Position numbers and translations under genes: made by a program. Below the pieces are notes generated by a model. It saw only the letters and a program-made list of their open reading frames with translations, searched no databases and was not told the origin of the DNA. Positions 46,807 to 54,928 of a stretch of 64,000 nucleotides of DNA are shown here, one piece after another. The stretch's first letter is position 1. Every line of letters begins with the position of its first letter. Source of the stretch: Deltaproteobacteria bacterium (GTDB taxonomy: Bacteria; Myxococcota_A; Polyangia; Haliangiales; Haliangiaceae); assembly GCA_020630875.1 (NCBI GenBank), contig JAHDIH010000007.1, positions 1-64,000 on the forward strand. Direction: 5' to 3'.

Positions 46807-47377
46807 TTAGTCTCTCGAGTAAGTATGCTTGTACTTGTAGAAGAAACTGGATCGTTTGTAATACCGGATGTCATGGTAATTAAATTCTGCGCATCCGCTC
46901 CAAGTGCTTGGCGGGCAATCGCCGTCCAAGTCAGACATTGAATAGAGCAATAATCGTTTCCAGGTAGCATTGTCCCAAATAATTGCGTAGTAAGAAGTCC
47001 GCGCCCTACGGGTCAATCCAAACTTCAGCGCCTTCCATACCGGCTTGTCCCAGTTAGCGGTGCCCGTGCATTTCCCGCCGTTATTATTGGTGCAACTGGT
47101 CCAACTGGGCGTCCATCCTGATACCAACGATGGAGAAGCACTAAACGTACCCGCTCCTGTCGCGGTAACCCCATCACCAACCGCTGCAGAATCATCCCAT
47201 CGCGCAAACTTTTCAAAGTTGTCGATAATCCTTTGCGTGGTCACTTCTCGTTCTTGAACTTTTGTCTCATAAATGTAGCGATTAAAGGACGCATACCCTA
47301 CCCGCCGCAAGCACGCCAATCATCGCGACGACAATCATCAATTCAATCAACGTAAAACCGTTTTGCAACTTTCTCAT
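46807..47377 (-). pseudogene. Type IV prepilin-like gene, copy 4 (type B), frameshifted
   Basis: Translation from ATG 47377 gives RKLQNGFTLIELMIVVAMI, then GVLAAGRVCVL and a stop. One extra G in the GCGGCGGGTAGGG stretch near 47300 shifts the frame. Beyond it the type B frame (VGYASFNRYIYETKVQ) runs intact for about 165 residues to the YSRD end, including the MSDLDGDC loop. The damage is a single base in a G-rich tract, so it could be a fresh mutation, a phase-variable switch or a sequencing error. Confidence 0.85.
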
Positions 47378-47499
47378 CCCCATATCCCTTAACAATGTTC
47401 TCAAATCTTCGGATAGATTGAAAGGTAAGTCTTTTAAGTCTCAAAAAGAACGAATGTATCGAAAGGTAGTCTACCGATTTCTAACCACGCTGGAGACGG

Positions 47500-48069
47500 T
47501 TAGTCTCTAGAGAAGTAACGGACACGACGGATGGTGCGATTAAGTTTTTTGTAGTGAATAACTTGATGGTATTTGTACTCCGCACATCCGCTCCAAGTGT
47601 TTGGCGGACAATCTCCATCTAGGTCCGACATAGTGTACAGCAGTAAGTAGTTGTACCACGCATTCTCCCAGCGATAGGCCAAGTACGAGGTTCTCGCAGG
47701 GCGCATTAGCTCAAACTTTAGTTCTCTCCAAAGTGGTCGGTCCCAATTTGCTGTAGCCGTACATTTCCCCCCACTATTGATGCAGCTGGTCCAAGTGGGG
47801 GTCCAACCGCCACTCGTAACAAAACGCGAGTTGTTAAAAGCGCCACCACCAGCTTTAAAACCATCGCCAATCATCTTTGCTGAAGACCCAAATCGTGCCA
47901 CTTGGTCAAAGGCGTCAATAATGCGTTGGGTGTTGGCTTCCTTTTCTTTTACTTTAGTTTCATAGATGTATCGGTTAAAGGAGGCGTACCCGACGGAAGC
48001 AAGTAAGCCGATCATTGCCACCACTATCATCAGCTCGATTAAAGTGAAACCTTTTTGTAACTTTCTCAT
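47500..48069 (-). CDS. Type IV prepilin-like protein, copy 5 (type B)
   Basis: ATG 48069 gives 189 residues. The longer in-frame opening upstream lies over another gene and lacks a prepilin leader. Leader RKLQKG|FTLIELMIVVAMIG, then VGYASFNRYIYETKVKEKE. Type B body with CINSGGKCTA, MSDLDGDC and WSGC, and YFSRD end. It is closest to broken copy 4 in the N-terminal half (VGYAS instead of MAS). It lies 55 bases downstream of the bitopic membrane protein gene. Confidence 0.9.
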   Translation of the reverse strand: MRKLQKGFTLIELMIVVAMIGLLASVGYASFNRYIYETKVKEKEANTQRIIDAFDQVARFGSSAKMIGDGFKAGGGAFNNSRFVTSGGWTPTWTSCINSGGKCTATANWDRPLWRELKFELMRPARTSYLAYRWENAWYNYLLLYTMSDLDGDCPPNTWSGCAEYKYHQVIHYKKLNRTIRRVRYFSRD

Positions 48070-48124
48070 CCCCACCTCACTAAATATTGTCTCAAAGTCA
48101 TCCAAAAAAGGGAAGTCCAAAACC

Positions 48125-48820
48125 TCACGGTGTCGGCATTTCCGCCCCCATGTCGTTTGGATCGGGCATGGTGTTGGCTGCCTCAAATGTCTTTGCCTTG
48201 GCACTACCTTGAACTGTAACAGACAGTGTCTGCCACTTTTTGGTGGCCCACATTTCAAAAAGGATGGGCTCTACGAGCTGAGCAGCTTCGGGTCCCGCAT
48301 AAACTGCAGGCGCGTTGGTGACCGTGATGGTCGCTCCATCGTAGGAGATATTGGCCTCAGGTCCGAACATTCCCTCTATGGTTTCTTCAATCGGTGGGTT
48401 TTGGTAATTCGCCCCAGGAAGGTCTCCTGAGAGAAAAATAAAATACATGCCTGCCGACAACAAAAGGCATAATACAGATAAGCCAATCGTAATATTTCTA
48501 CTTTTGTCGGCCTTGCTACCAAGATTCACCGGAGGTTCTGTGTCTTCGACCGCACGAGTTTGAGCTGCAAGTGCAAGACTTGGATCGATTGTTCTTGCTC
48601 GTGCTTTCTCAGAAGGAGCGCAGTCCGCTAACAAACTCTTCCGCTGTTTGTCGTCAAGCGCCGCAATTGCCTCAGGTAACTTTGAAACTACTCCGTTACT
48701 CTTTAGTATCTCAGCAGCGCGAAGCATGGGGGGGTAACGAGTGTCTTGGTCAATTTCTTGCGACTCAAGCAATTCGTCAAATCTGTCGAATGGCACCTCT
48801 CCAGACTTGTGGAAATCCAT
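48125..48820 (-). CDS. Bitopic membrane protein inside the pilin array
   Basis: ATG 48820 has an AAGGGG site 6 bases upstream and gives 231 residues. The first 120 or so residues are charged and helical, without Cys clusters (KLPEAIAALDDKQRKSLL). One transmembrane helix follows (about 128-150, IGLSVLCLLLSAGMYFIFL). The last 80 residues lie outside and form a small alpha-beta domain (ANISYDGATITVTNAP). No family is recognised. Its place between pilin copies 5 and 6 suggests a role in pilus assembly or regulation, but that is inference. Confidence 0.65.
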   Translation of the reverse strand: MDFHKSGEVPFDRFDELLESQEIDQDTRYPPMLRAAEILKSNGVVSKLPEAIAALDDKQRKSLLADCAPSEKARARTIDPSLALAAQTRAVEDTEPPVNLGSKADKSRNITIGLSVLCLLLSAGMYFIFLSGDLPGANYQNPPIEETIEGMFGPEANISYDGATITVTNAPAVYAGPEAAQLVEPILFEMWATKKWQTLSVTVQGSAKAKTFEAANTMPDPNDMGAEMPTP

Positions 48821-49047
48821 TTTTTCCCCTTCAAAGAGCGAGATTATCGTCGACGCGGACTGCTTAAGCTGAGAATTCCTCAAACAAAGCGAATAGATAT
48901 CAACTACTAGTTTCCATTTGTCCCCACCAGCCACCAAGAGATTCTAACGAGTCTGGACCCCTTAGTCACCACCTCACGAACTCTAAATGAAAGTTCATTT
49001 GATACGAACTATCCAAGGCCGTGCGGCCCCAACTGTCGAAATTACCA

Positions 49048-49578
49048 TCAGTCTTCGGTAGTTTGGTACACTCTTCCCCACAACCGACCATCGTTGTAAT
49101 ACCGGCGCCGGTACCACCGGTAGCCCATAATACCATCAGCATCTAAGTCGTATTGAACGTACACTCTAAACTCTAACCAATTGGTATATCGTCTCGCCCA
49201 GGCGTAGTAGGAGGCTCTTCCGTTTCTGGAAAGATCAAATTTTAAAGCCTTCCACATGTCGGGTATCGAAGTTACCAGGTGCAGCGCAGGCACCCCCTCT
49301 GCATGAGTTATAGGCCGGCGCCCAGCCAGAAGCTCTTGAGGTGTTAAGCGCGAAGTAGTTGCTCTCGTCAGTTCCATCTGCAGAAACCACCGTTGCCCTT
49401 TTGGCAAAGTCTTCGAAATTGAAAATCATTCGCTTGACGTTGTTGTCAATCTCCGCCCATTTAGTTGCTTAGGTTTGTTTATTGAAACTTGCCACTGCCG
49501 TTGCTGCTAGCACTCCAATCAGTGCCACACGATCATTAGCTCTATTAACGTGAACCCAAGCTGTTTCTTCGCACCCAT
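49048..49578 (-). pseudogene. Type IV prepilin-like gene, copy 6 (type A), decayed
   Basis: ATG 49578 starts GAKKQLGFTLIELMIVW and hits a stop because one G is missing from the expected GTG-GTG. After that, a TAA interrupts the frame at SFNKQT*ATKWAEIDNN. A second frameshift near 49258 separates GNFDT from PDMWKALKFDLSRNG. The remaining type A end (DLDADG, YRRRYYNDGR) is well preserved. Three independent lesions make it a clear pseudogene. Confidence 0.88.
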
Positions 49579-49649
49579 CTGACCATTCTATCAAGATCTG
49601 ACAAATGTTTCACTGAAGGTATGTGCGCACAAATGCGTACCTCTCATAG

Positions 49650-49680
49650 AAAAAGGGCCGGCATTTGCCGACCCTTTTTT
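49650..49680 (-). terminator. Intrinsic terminator after groEL
   Basis: AAAAAGGG-C-CGGC, loop ATTT, GCCG-A-CCCTTTTTT on the plus strand; the minus-strand copy ends the groES-groEL transcript with a T-tract. Confidence 0.88.
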
Positions 49681-49699
49681 GCGAATATTGGAAATAGGC

Positions 49700-51340
49700 T
49701 TAGAATCCGCCCATTCCTCCCATACCGCCCATGCCGCCGCCTGCAGGTGCTGCTGGCTCGTCATCTTTTGGCTTCTCAGCAACGAGTGCTTCAGTAGTAA
49801 GCATGAGTCCTGCAACCGAAGCAGCATTTTGAAGTGCTGAACGAACCACCTTGGTCGGGTCGATTACACCAGCTTTTACCAGGTCGCCGTACTCAAGCTT
49901 TGCAGCATTGAATCCAAATGCGCCTTTTCCTTCGCGTACTTTGGATACCACGATGGAACCTTCGACTCCTGCGTTTGCAGAGATTTGACGCATTGGCTCT
50001 TCAAGGGCACGACGTACAATGTTTACACCGAAGCGACGGTCGTCATCGAAAGTAACTTTTTCGATTGCGTCGATGCTTCGAACAAGAGCAACACCGCCGC
50101 CAGGCACAATGCCTTCTTCCACTGCAGCACGAGTGGCGTGCATTGCGTCTTCTACGCGTGCTTTCTTTTCTTTCATTTCAACTTCAGTCGCAGCACCAAC
50201 GCGGATCACTGCCACTCCGCCCGCTAGTTTAGCAAGACGTTCTTGAAGTTTTTCGCGATCGTAGTCTGAGCTGGTGTCTTCGATTTCACGACGGATTTGA
50301 TTTCCACGAGCTTCGATTTTTTCTTTGTCTCCAGCACCTTCTACGATTGTGGTGTTCTCTTTAGTGATGCTAACGCGCTTTGCTTGTCCAAGGTCTTCAA
50401 GCGTAATGCCGTCTAGTTTGATTCCTAGGTCGTCCGTTACTGCAGTGCCACCGGTAAGGGTTGCAATATCTTGAAGCATAGCTTTACGACGGTCGCCAAA
50501 GCCTGGAGCTTTAACCGCAGCAACTTGCAGACGTCCTTGAAGTTTATTGACTACAAGAGTTTGAAGAGCTTCACCGTCTACATCTTCAGCGATGATAACA
50601 AGCGGTTTTCCAGCTTTAGCAATTTGCTCAAGCACAGGAAGCAGGTCTTTCATTGCAGAGATTTTCTTTTCGTGAATCAAGATGTACGCATCGTTGATTA
50701 CGCACTCCATGCGCTCTACGTCAGTTACAAAGTATGGAGAAAGGTATCCACGATCAAATTGCATACCTTCTACAACGTCTAGTTCACTTTGAAGCGTTTT
50801 AGCTTCTTCTACAGTGATAACGCCTTCTTTGCCCACGCGAGCCATCGCGTCAGCAATCATGTTACCAATGGACTCATCGCCATTTGCACTGATAGTACCC
50901 ACTTGAGCGATTTCGTTTTGCCCTTTTGTTTCTACTTTAAGGGTATCAAGAAACTCTACTACTTTGATTACAGCAGCGTCGATGCCTCTTTTAAGGTCCA
51001 TTGGGTTTACGCCAGCAGCAACAAGCTTTGAACCTTCAGAAAAGATGGCTTGAGCAAGGACCGTAGCAGTAGTGGTACCATCGCCAGCAACGTCAGATGT
51101 CTTGGAAGCAACTTCCTTGATCATCTGTGCGCCCATGTTTTGGAACTTGTTTTCTACTTCAATTTCTTTAGCAACGGTAACGCCGTCTTTGGTAACAGTA
51201 GGAGCACCCCATGATTTTTCAATCACAACGTTACGTCCACGTGGTCCCATGGTTACTTTTACTGCATTAGCAAGTAGGTTAAGGCCTCGTGCGATTTCTG
51301 CACGGGCTTGAGATGAAAAAATGATTTCTTTAGCAGCCAT
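49700..51340 (-). CDS. groL: Chaperonin GroEL (60 kDa)
   Basis: The 546-residue ATP-driven chaperonin subunit has all hallmark stretches: [19 protein letters not shown], the ATP site [14 protein letters not shown], the apical PYFVTDVE, and the C-terminal [12 protein letters not shown] tail. Length is standard. An AAGGAG site precedes the ATG. It follows groES by 14 bases, and both are driven from the CIRCE-containing promoter. Confidence 0.98.
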   Translation of the reverse strand: MAAKEIIFSSQARAEIARGLNLLANAVKVTMGPRGRNVVIEKSWGAPTVTKDGVTVAKEIEVENKFQNMGAQMIKEVASKTSDVAGDGTTTATVLAQAIFSEGSKLVAAGVNPMDLKRGIDAAVIKVVEFLDTLKVETKGQNEIAQVGTISANGDESIGNMIADAMARVGKEGVITVEEAKTLQSELDVVEGMQFDRGYLSPYFVTDVERMECVINDAYILIHEKKISAMKDLLPVLEQIAKAGKPLVIIAEDVDGEALQTLVVNKLQGRLQVAAVKAPGFGDRRKAMLQDIATLTGGTAVTDDLGIKLDGITLEDLGQAKRVSITKENTTIVEGAGDKEKIEARGNQIRREIEDTSSDYDREKLQERLAKLAGGVAVIRVGAATEVEMKEKKARVEDAMHATRAAVEEGIVPGGGVALVRSIDAIEKVTFDDDRRFGVNIVRRALEEPMRQISANAGVEGSIVVSKVREGKGAFGFNAAKLEYGDLVKAGVIDPTKVVRSALQNAASVAGLMLTTEALVAEKPKDDEPAAPAGGGMGGMGGMGGF

Positions 51341-51354
51341 TGTCTGAGTTCTCC

Positions 51355-51645
51355 TTAAGCTTCGATTACTGCGAGAATGTCGTCTTCACGCATGATTAGG
51401 TGTTCGTCACCGTCTAATTTAACGTCGGTTCCGCTGTATTTTGAAAACAGCACGCGATCGCCTTTTTTTACGTCCATGGAAATTGTTTTGCCATCTTTGT
51501 CGCGCTTCCCAGCGCCAACGGCAATCACTTCACCTTGAACAGGTTTTTCTTTTGCAGAGTCGGGGATGATGAGTCCGCCTTTTGTTTCTGTCTCTGAGTC
51601 GAGTCTTTTGACCAGAAGTCGGTCGTGTAGTGGTCTAATGTTCAT
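51355..51645 (-). CDS. groS: Co-chaperonin GroES (10 kDa)
   Basis: ATG 51645 with AAAGGAA upstream gives 96 residues, the normal length. Residues show [17 protein letters not shown], a mobile loop ([15 protein letters not shown]) and the core VIAVGAG and [11 protein letters not shown]. It caps GroEL. A longer frame upstream lacks family similarity and lies in the leader. Confidence 0.97.
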   Translation of the reverse strand: MNIRPLHDRLLVKRLDSETETKGGLIIPDSAKEKPVQGEVIAVGAGKRDKDGKTISMDVKKGDRVLFSKYSGTDVKLDGDEHLIMREDDILAVIEA

Positions 51646-51678
51646 ACCAGTTCCTTTTGTTTGGGGTTGATGCTCCAA

Positions 51679-51727
51679 CTTATAAGCACCGGATCGATTG
51701 TTGGCAACCCCTACTTGAGAGTGCTAA
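51679..51727 (-). promoter_or_regulatory. groES promoter with half-degenerate CIRCE element
   Basis: On the minus strand TTAGCACTC (51727-51719), 9 bases, GGTTGCCAA (51709-51701). The first arm is a perfect CIRCE half; the second matches GAGTGCTAA at six of nine positions. The -35 TTGCCA (51707-51702) lies inside the second arm, and a 17-base spacer leads to TATAAG (51684-51679). HrcA binding here would block RNA polymerase. The leader of about 27 bases carries a ribosome site, unlike most genes of this window. Confidence 0.82.
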
Positions 51728-51844
51728 CAAAAAAAATATTAAGAAGTTATATTAGTTACTTACATAGATTTATGACAGGCTGCGCTACCAACTCGATGAG
51801 ATTTTGCAGTAAAAATCGGTGGTAAAATATGGTAGAGCTGCGAG

Positions 51845-52804
51845 ATGAAGCGAATACTCCTCATTTTCTGCCTGATTCCCGCCTGTTCTGACGCTCCGCA
51901 GCAAAATGATAAGACCGCAGACGCCGCTCCGCCGCAGGTAGACTCCAGTCCACCTGAACCAGACGCTCCACCGGCGCCTCTGACCTGCTTGAGTTATCCG
52001 CTTTCTTACACGCCCTCCCCGACGGCGGAGGCCGACTTCACCACCGCGCTCTCCGCGATAAGTTCCCACTCGAGTATTTCGTGGTCCGATCCAAGAGGTA
52101 CCCCCAAGTACGTTATCGGTATGGACATTCCTCTTTCTTGTGCAGACTCCGACAACTTGTACGAGAAACTAGAAGATGTAGTTACCGCGAACCCGGACGT
52201 CTTTAAAATGAATACCAGCGAATGGGACTTCTCCAGTAATGCTCCTTGCTCCATTGTTAACTCTAGCAGTTCACGAACACTTACCATCGGAAGAAAAACT
52301 ATAGGTACCCAGGACGTACGGCGCGATACCGTAGCTTTGATCTCTCGAAGAAACGCAGGCGGCGTTTACCTAAGCGCGATGACTGGCACGTACTTGCCAA
52401 CGTTTAGCGATGACCTCAACCAGGATCTTGAAGGCTGCGCGGACTTAGACATGACGGTCGCAGAAACGAATGCGGTGGCCGCATCTCACAACTACGCCAC
52501 CTTCTATCAATGCCAAGCTACAGGCACTGGCAGCTACGCCATGCAGCCCGGCGATACGCTGTCCCTTGCGGGGCCACCAGCGTGGTCGTGGCATGAAACC
52601 GCAACCGGAATAGAATTGACGAAAACCCAAGACGTTCACTTGGTGATTCCTGAGAGTAACCATACTCCTGAGCTACTCTCGAGCACCGCGAACTGCCCCG
52701 ACCCTAACAGCAACGACCGTCTTGTTGGCTTTGTTCTCAGATACGACGCCGTCACGGGACAACTGTTAAGCTCCACCGCAGGTATCGGCTGCATCGTTTG
52801 TTAG
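51845..52804 (+). CDS. Lipoprotein of unknown function
   Basis: The 319-residue protein has a signal and lipobox IPAC (Cys about 14), then a Pro/Asp/Ala-rich spacer (16-46) typical of outer-membrane lipoproteins of this organism. The body is Ser/Thr-rich and beta-like with several Cys (PLSCADS, APCSIV, GCADLD, NCPDPNS, GCIVC at the end). No family is recognised. It is separated from groES by a promoter region; the next gene begins 33 bases after its stop. Confidence 0.7.
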   Translation: MKRILLIFCLIPACSDAPQQNDKTADAAPPQVDSSPPEPDAPPAPLTCLSYPLSYTPSPTAEADFTTALSAISSHSSISWSDPRGTPKYVIGMDIPLSCADSDNLYEKLEDVVTANPDVFKMNTSEWDFSSNAPCSIVNSSSSRTLTIGRKTIGTQDVRRDTVALISRRNAGGVYLSAMTGTYLPTFSDDLNQDLEGCADLDMTVAETNAVAASHNYATFYQCQATGTGSYAMQPGDTLSLAGPPAWSWHETATGIELTKTQDVHLVIPESNHTPELLSSTANCPDPNSNDRLVGFVLRYDAVTGQLLSSTAGIGCIVC

Positions 52805-52837
52805 GAGGCTTTTTCTGATTCTTTCCGTATAAGAGAT

Positions 52838-53290
52838 ATGTTTGCCACGGCGCCACACAAAAAACAGGACCCTCCCACGAAAGATAACGACTGCGAAAAG
52901 CCAGCGAGCCGATGGGGCATCACCGAAAGATTCTACGATGCCATGGGTTGGGCAGATTGTCCTCAGGAAGCTCGATCTTGGGCAAGAGATAGCATTATGG
53001 AAACCTACTTTGATCGACGAGAAAGCATGCAGCGTTCCGCGTACTCATTCTCTGAGGGTACTCCTGATATGAGAAGCTATCGAGGTGAACGCTCCACTCA
53101 TCCAGCTGTCCTAAGTTTCAATTCCAAGCTGCTAGCATTGAGACTCAAAGCCACTGAAAAGGTAGATGAACTGTACGCGACCTGCACGAACATGAGTGGC
53201 GATGACACCTGGAAAATCCTGAAGCCTGTTTGTAAAAGGTTTCAAAAAGATGCCCAGTCACTGTACTTCGCCCAAGTCCAACGGCTGTAA
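52838..53290 (+). CDS. Small Cys-containing protein of unknown function
   Basis: The 150-residue protein has no signal or membrane segment. It is mostly helical, with WGITERFYDAMGWADCPQEARSW, which looks like a helical hairpin, and a C-terminal KILKPVCKRFQKDAQSL. Four Cys are spread along it. TATAAG ends 4 bases before the ATG, suggesting its own leaderless start. It faces the sulfur module head to tail with a 25-base gap to the convergent gene. I cannot name a family. Confidence 0.6.
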   Translation: MFATAPHKKQDPPTKDNDCEKPASRWGITERFYDAMGWADCPQEARSWARDSIMETYFDRRESMQRSAYSFSEGTPDMRSYRGERSTHPAVLSFNSKLLALRLKATEKVDELYATCTNMSGDDTWKILKPVCKRFQKDAQSLYFAQVQRL

Positions 53291-53315
53291 GACTGTGCTT
53301 GGCCGTTTTGATAGG

Positions 53316-54002
53316 CTAATCGATACCGCAGTTTTGATTTGCCGGTACCGCGACGTCCATGAGTTTGGGATCGGGAAGATTTAGATTGTTCATAATTTCG
53401 GCAAACTGCTCCTCAGTCACGTGAGTGCGAAGTCGTGGGTTGAAATGCATTTCTTCTCCAATCGTTGATCTCGTTTGCCCACGATAGTCATGCCCTGGAC
53501 AGACGACCGTTTCCTCGGGCAATACGAATAACTTTCTCTTGACGGAATGATACAGATCCTGAGGGCTGCCATTTTGAAAATCGGTCCGTCCGCAGCCGCG
53601 AATGAGTAACGTGTCGCCAGTAAACAAGACGTTCTCTGACGCAGCGTAGTAACAAACGCTATCGTCGGTGTGCCCGGGGGTTTCAATTACGGACAGGGTA
53701 ATGCCACCAATCGTGATCTTGTCGCCATCTCCCAGCTTTTTGTCGCCACATGCCGCGGACGACTTTTTACCAACAATAGTAGTGACGCCAAACTGCTCTC
53801 GTAGTGTTCCCGCCGCGGTAACATGGTCGGCGTGCACGTGGGTGTCGAGCGAATAAGCAAGCTTGAGGCCTAACTCTCCCGCCAATTTTGCATCTCGCTC
53901 GAGGTTGCCAAGGACAGGATCAATGATTGCTCCAACGCCGTTGGCCCCGATTAAATAGGTGTAAGTACTCGATTCTTTGTCAAACAGCTGTCGAAGTATC
54001 AT
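53316..54002 (-). CDS. Metallo-beta-lactamase-fold persulfide dioxygenase (ETHE1-like)
   Basis: ATG 54002 gives 228 residues. Metal ligands are in THVHADH, PGHTDDS, FTGDTL and PGHDY. The arrangement RGCGRTDFQNG is typical of ETHE1-type persulfide dioxygenases, which oxidise glutathione persulfide to sulfite. Its start lies at the stop of the DUF6691 gene, so it is the last gene of a three-gene sulfur module. Related BLH proteins in proteobacteria have the same neighbourhood. A glyoxalase-II reading is less likely because of the CGRTDFQ motif. Confidence 0.9.
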   Translation of the reverse strand: MILRQLFDKESSTYTYLIGANGVGAIIDPVLGNLERDAKLAGELGLKLAYSLDTHVHADHVTAAGTLREQFGVTTIVGKKSSAACGDKKLGDGDKITIGGITLSVIETPGHTDDSVCYYAASENVLFTGDTLLIRGCGRTDFQNGSPQDLYHSVKRKLFVLPEETVVCPGHDYRGQTRSTIGEEMHFNPRLRTHVTEEQFAEIMNNLNLPDPKLMDVAVPANQNCGID

Positions 54003-54003
54003 A

Positions 54004-54420
54004 CTAATTTTTTCCTGCCACCACTCGTTGAAGCACCATTCCCACAATCAACGCACTAAAAAATACGGCGATCGACGCGTTAGGTGATGCCAAAGAAACG
54101 ATTGCAGGGCCGGGACAATAACCACTAAGTCCCCACCCCACGCCGAAAAGACCGGCACCAACAATCAGCTTTGTGTCGATTACTTGATTCGTCGGCAAGT
54201 AGAACGTTTGGTCAAACAGCGGACTCTTGCGATTCATTATTAGTCTGTAGAAAGCAAGATGTACTCCAATGGCCCCTACCATTACAAAAGCCAGACTAGG
54301 ATCCCAACCGCTTAGCAGATCGAGAAACCCAATCACTTTGTTGGCGTCGGTCATTCCTGACAAGCCAAGCCCAAAGGCGAAAATAAGGCCTACGACAAAC
54401 GATGCAGCATTGCGTTTCAT
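54004..54420 (-). CDS. DUF6691/YeeE-type membrane protein
   Basis: ATG 54420 gives 138 residues. It has four hydrophobic helices and the YeeE/YedE family motifs FAFGLGLSGMTDANKVIGFLD and GLSGYCPGPAIVSL, with a Cys in the last. In this family the conserved Cys residues handle thiosulfate or sulfur. It is the second half of a split YeeE-like transporter with the gene upstream; the ATG overlaps that gene's stop by 4 bases. Confidence 0.88.
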   Translation of the reverse strand: MKRNAASFVVGLIFAFGLGLSGMTDANKVIGFLDLLSGWDPSLAFVMVGAIGVHLAFYRLIMNRKSPLFDQTFYLPTNQVIDTKLIVGAGLFGVGWGLSGYCPGPAIVSLASPNASIAVFFSALIVGMVLQRVVAGKN

Positions 54421-54827
54421 AGCTGTCCCACAATGGAAGCGGTAATCACTCCGGTTACCATGAACGTGATCGTTGCTACCAAGGAGCGTTTGGAAAACCG
54501 AGTCAACCCGCACACGCCATGGCCGCTGGTGCAACCGTTTCCTTGCCTGGTACCAAAGCCAACGATCCCCCCTGCAATCGCTAGCATTGCCAAATTCCGC
54601 CCTTGAGGAATCTGAATGGTTTGAGGCGACAGAAATGCCAACACTCCGCCGCCCGCCAAAAGTCCCAACACGAACGAGAAGCGCCATGACGAATTTTCGT
54701 CTGGCGGCGCAAGTAAGTCTCCAAGAATACCGCTGATGCCGGCGACCCTTCCGGTAGACAAAAGTAGAACCGTCGCCGCAAGTCCGATAAGACCTCCGCC
54801 AAGCACTGCGTTAATGAATGGATGCAT
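54417..54827 (-). CDS. YeeE/YedE family sulfur transporter subunit
   Basis: The 136-residue membrane protein has four hydrophobic helices. The family motif GRVAGISGILG is near the N-terminus. GFGTRQGNGCTSGHGVCGLTRFS holds two conserved Cys, the signature of the PmpA/YeeE half-transporters. With the DUF6691 partner it should import a sulfur compound such as thiosulfate or polysulfide, which the persulfide dioxygenase then oxidises. It is transcribed divergently from the SulP gene. Confidence 0.9.
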   Translation of the reverse strand: MHPFINAVLGGGLIGLAATVLLLSTGRVAGISGILGDLLAPPDENSSWRFSFVLGLLAGGGVLAFLSPQTIQIPQGRNLAMLAIAGGIVGFGTRQGNGCTSGHGVCGLTRFSKRSLVATITFMVTGVITASIVGQL

Positions 54828-54832
54828 GCTTC

Positions 54833-54860
54833 ATTGTCCGACATCTGCGCCAACTGTCAA
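54833..54860 (-). promoter_or_regulatory. Promoter of the sulfur module, leaderless type
   Basis: On the minus strand TTGACA (54860-54855), 16 bases, GACAAT (54838-54833), then 5 bases to the ATG at 54827. Confidence 0.55.
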
Positions 54861-54891
54861 AATCAGATGACAATTTTGGAAGATTTTAAAC

Positions 54892-54928
54892 TTCAGTTAT
54901 CCTACTAGCTGTGATAGTTTTACTATCA
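54892..54928 (+). promoter_or_regulatory. SulP operon promoter and inverted-repeat operator
   Basis: TTCAGT (54892-54897), 17 bases, TAGTTT (54915-54920). A perfect inverted repeat TGATAGT-TTT-ACTATCA (54912-54928) overlaps the -10 region, the expected start point and the A of the ATG. A repressor bound here would block initiation. The TetR-family gene at the end of the operon is the obvious candidate. Confidence 0.6.

Noticed and set aside
48070..48258. N-terminal extension of pilin copy 5
   Set aside because: It overlaps the bitopic protein gene and would bury the prepilin leader, which must be N-terminal.
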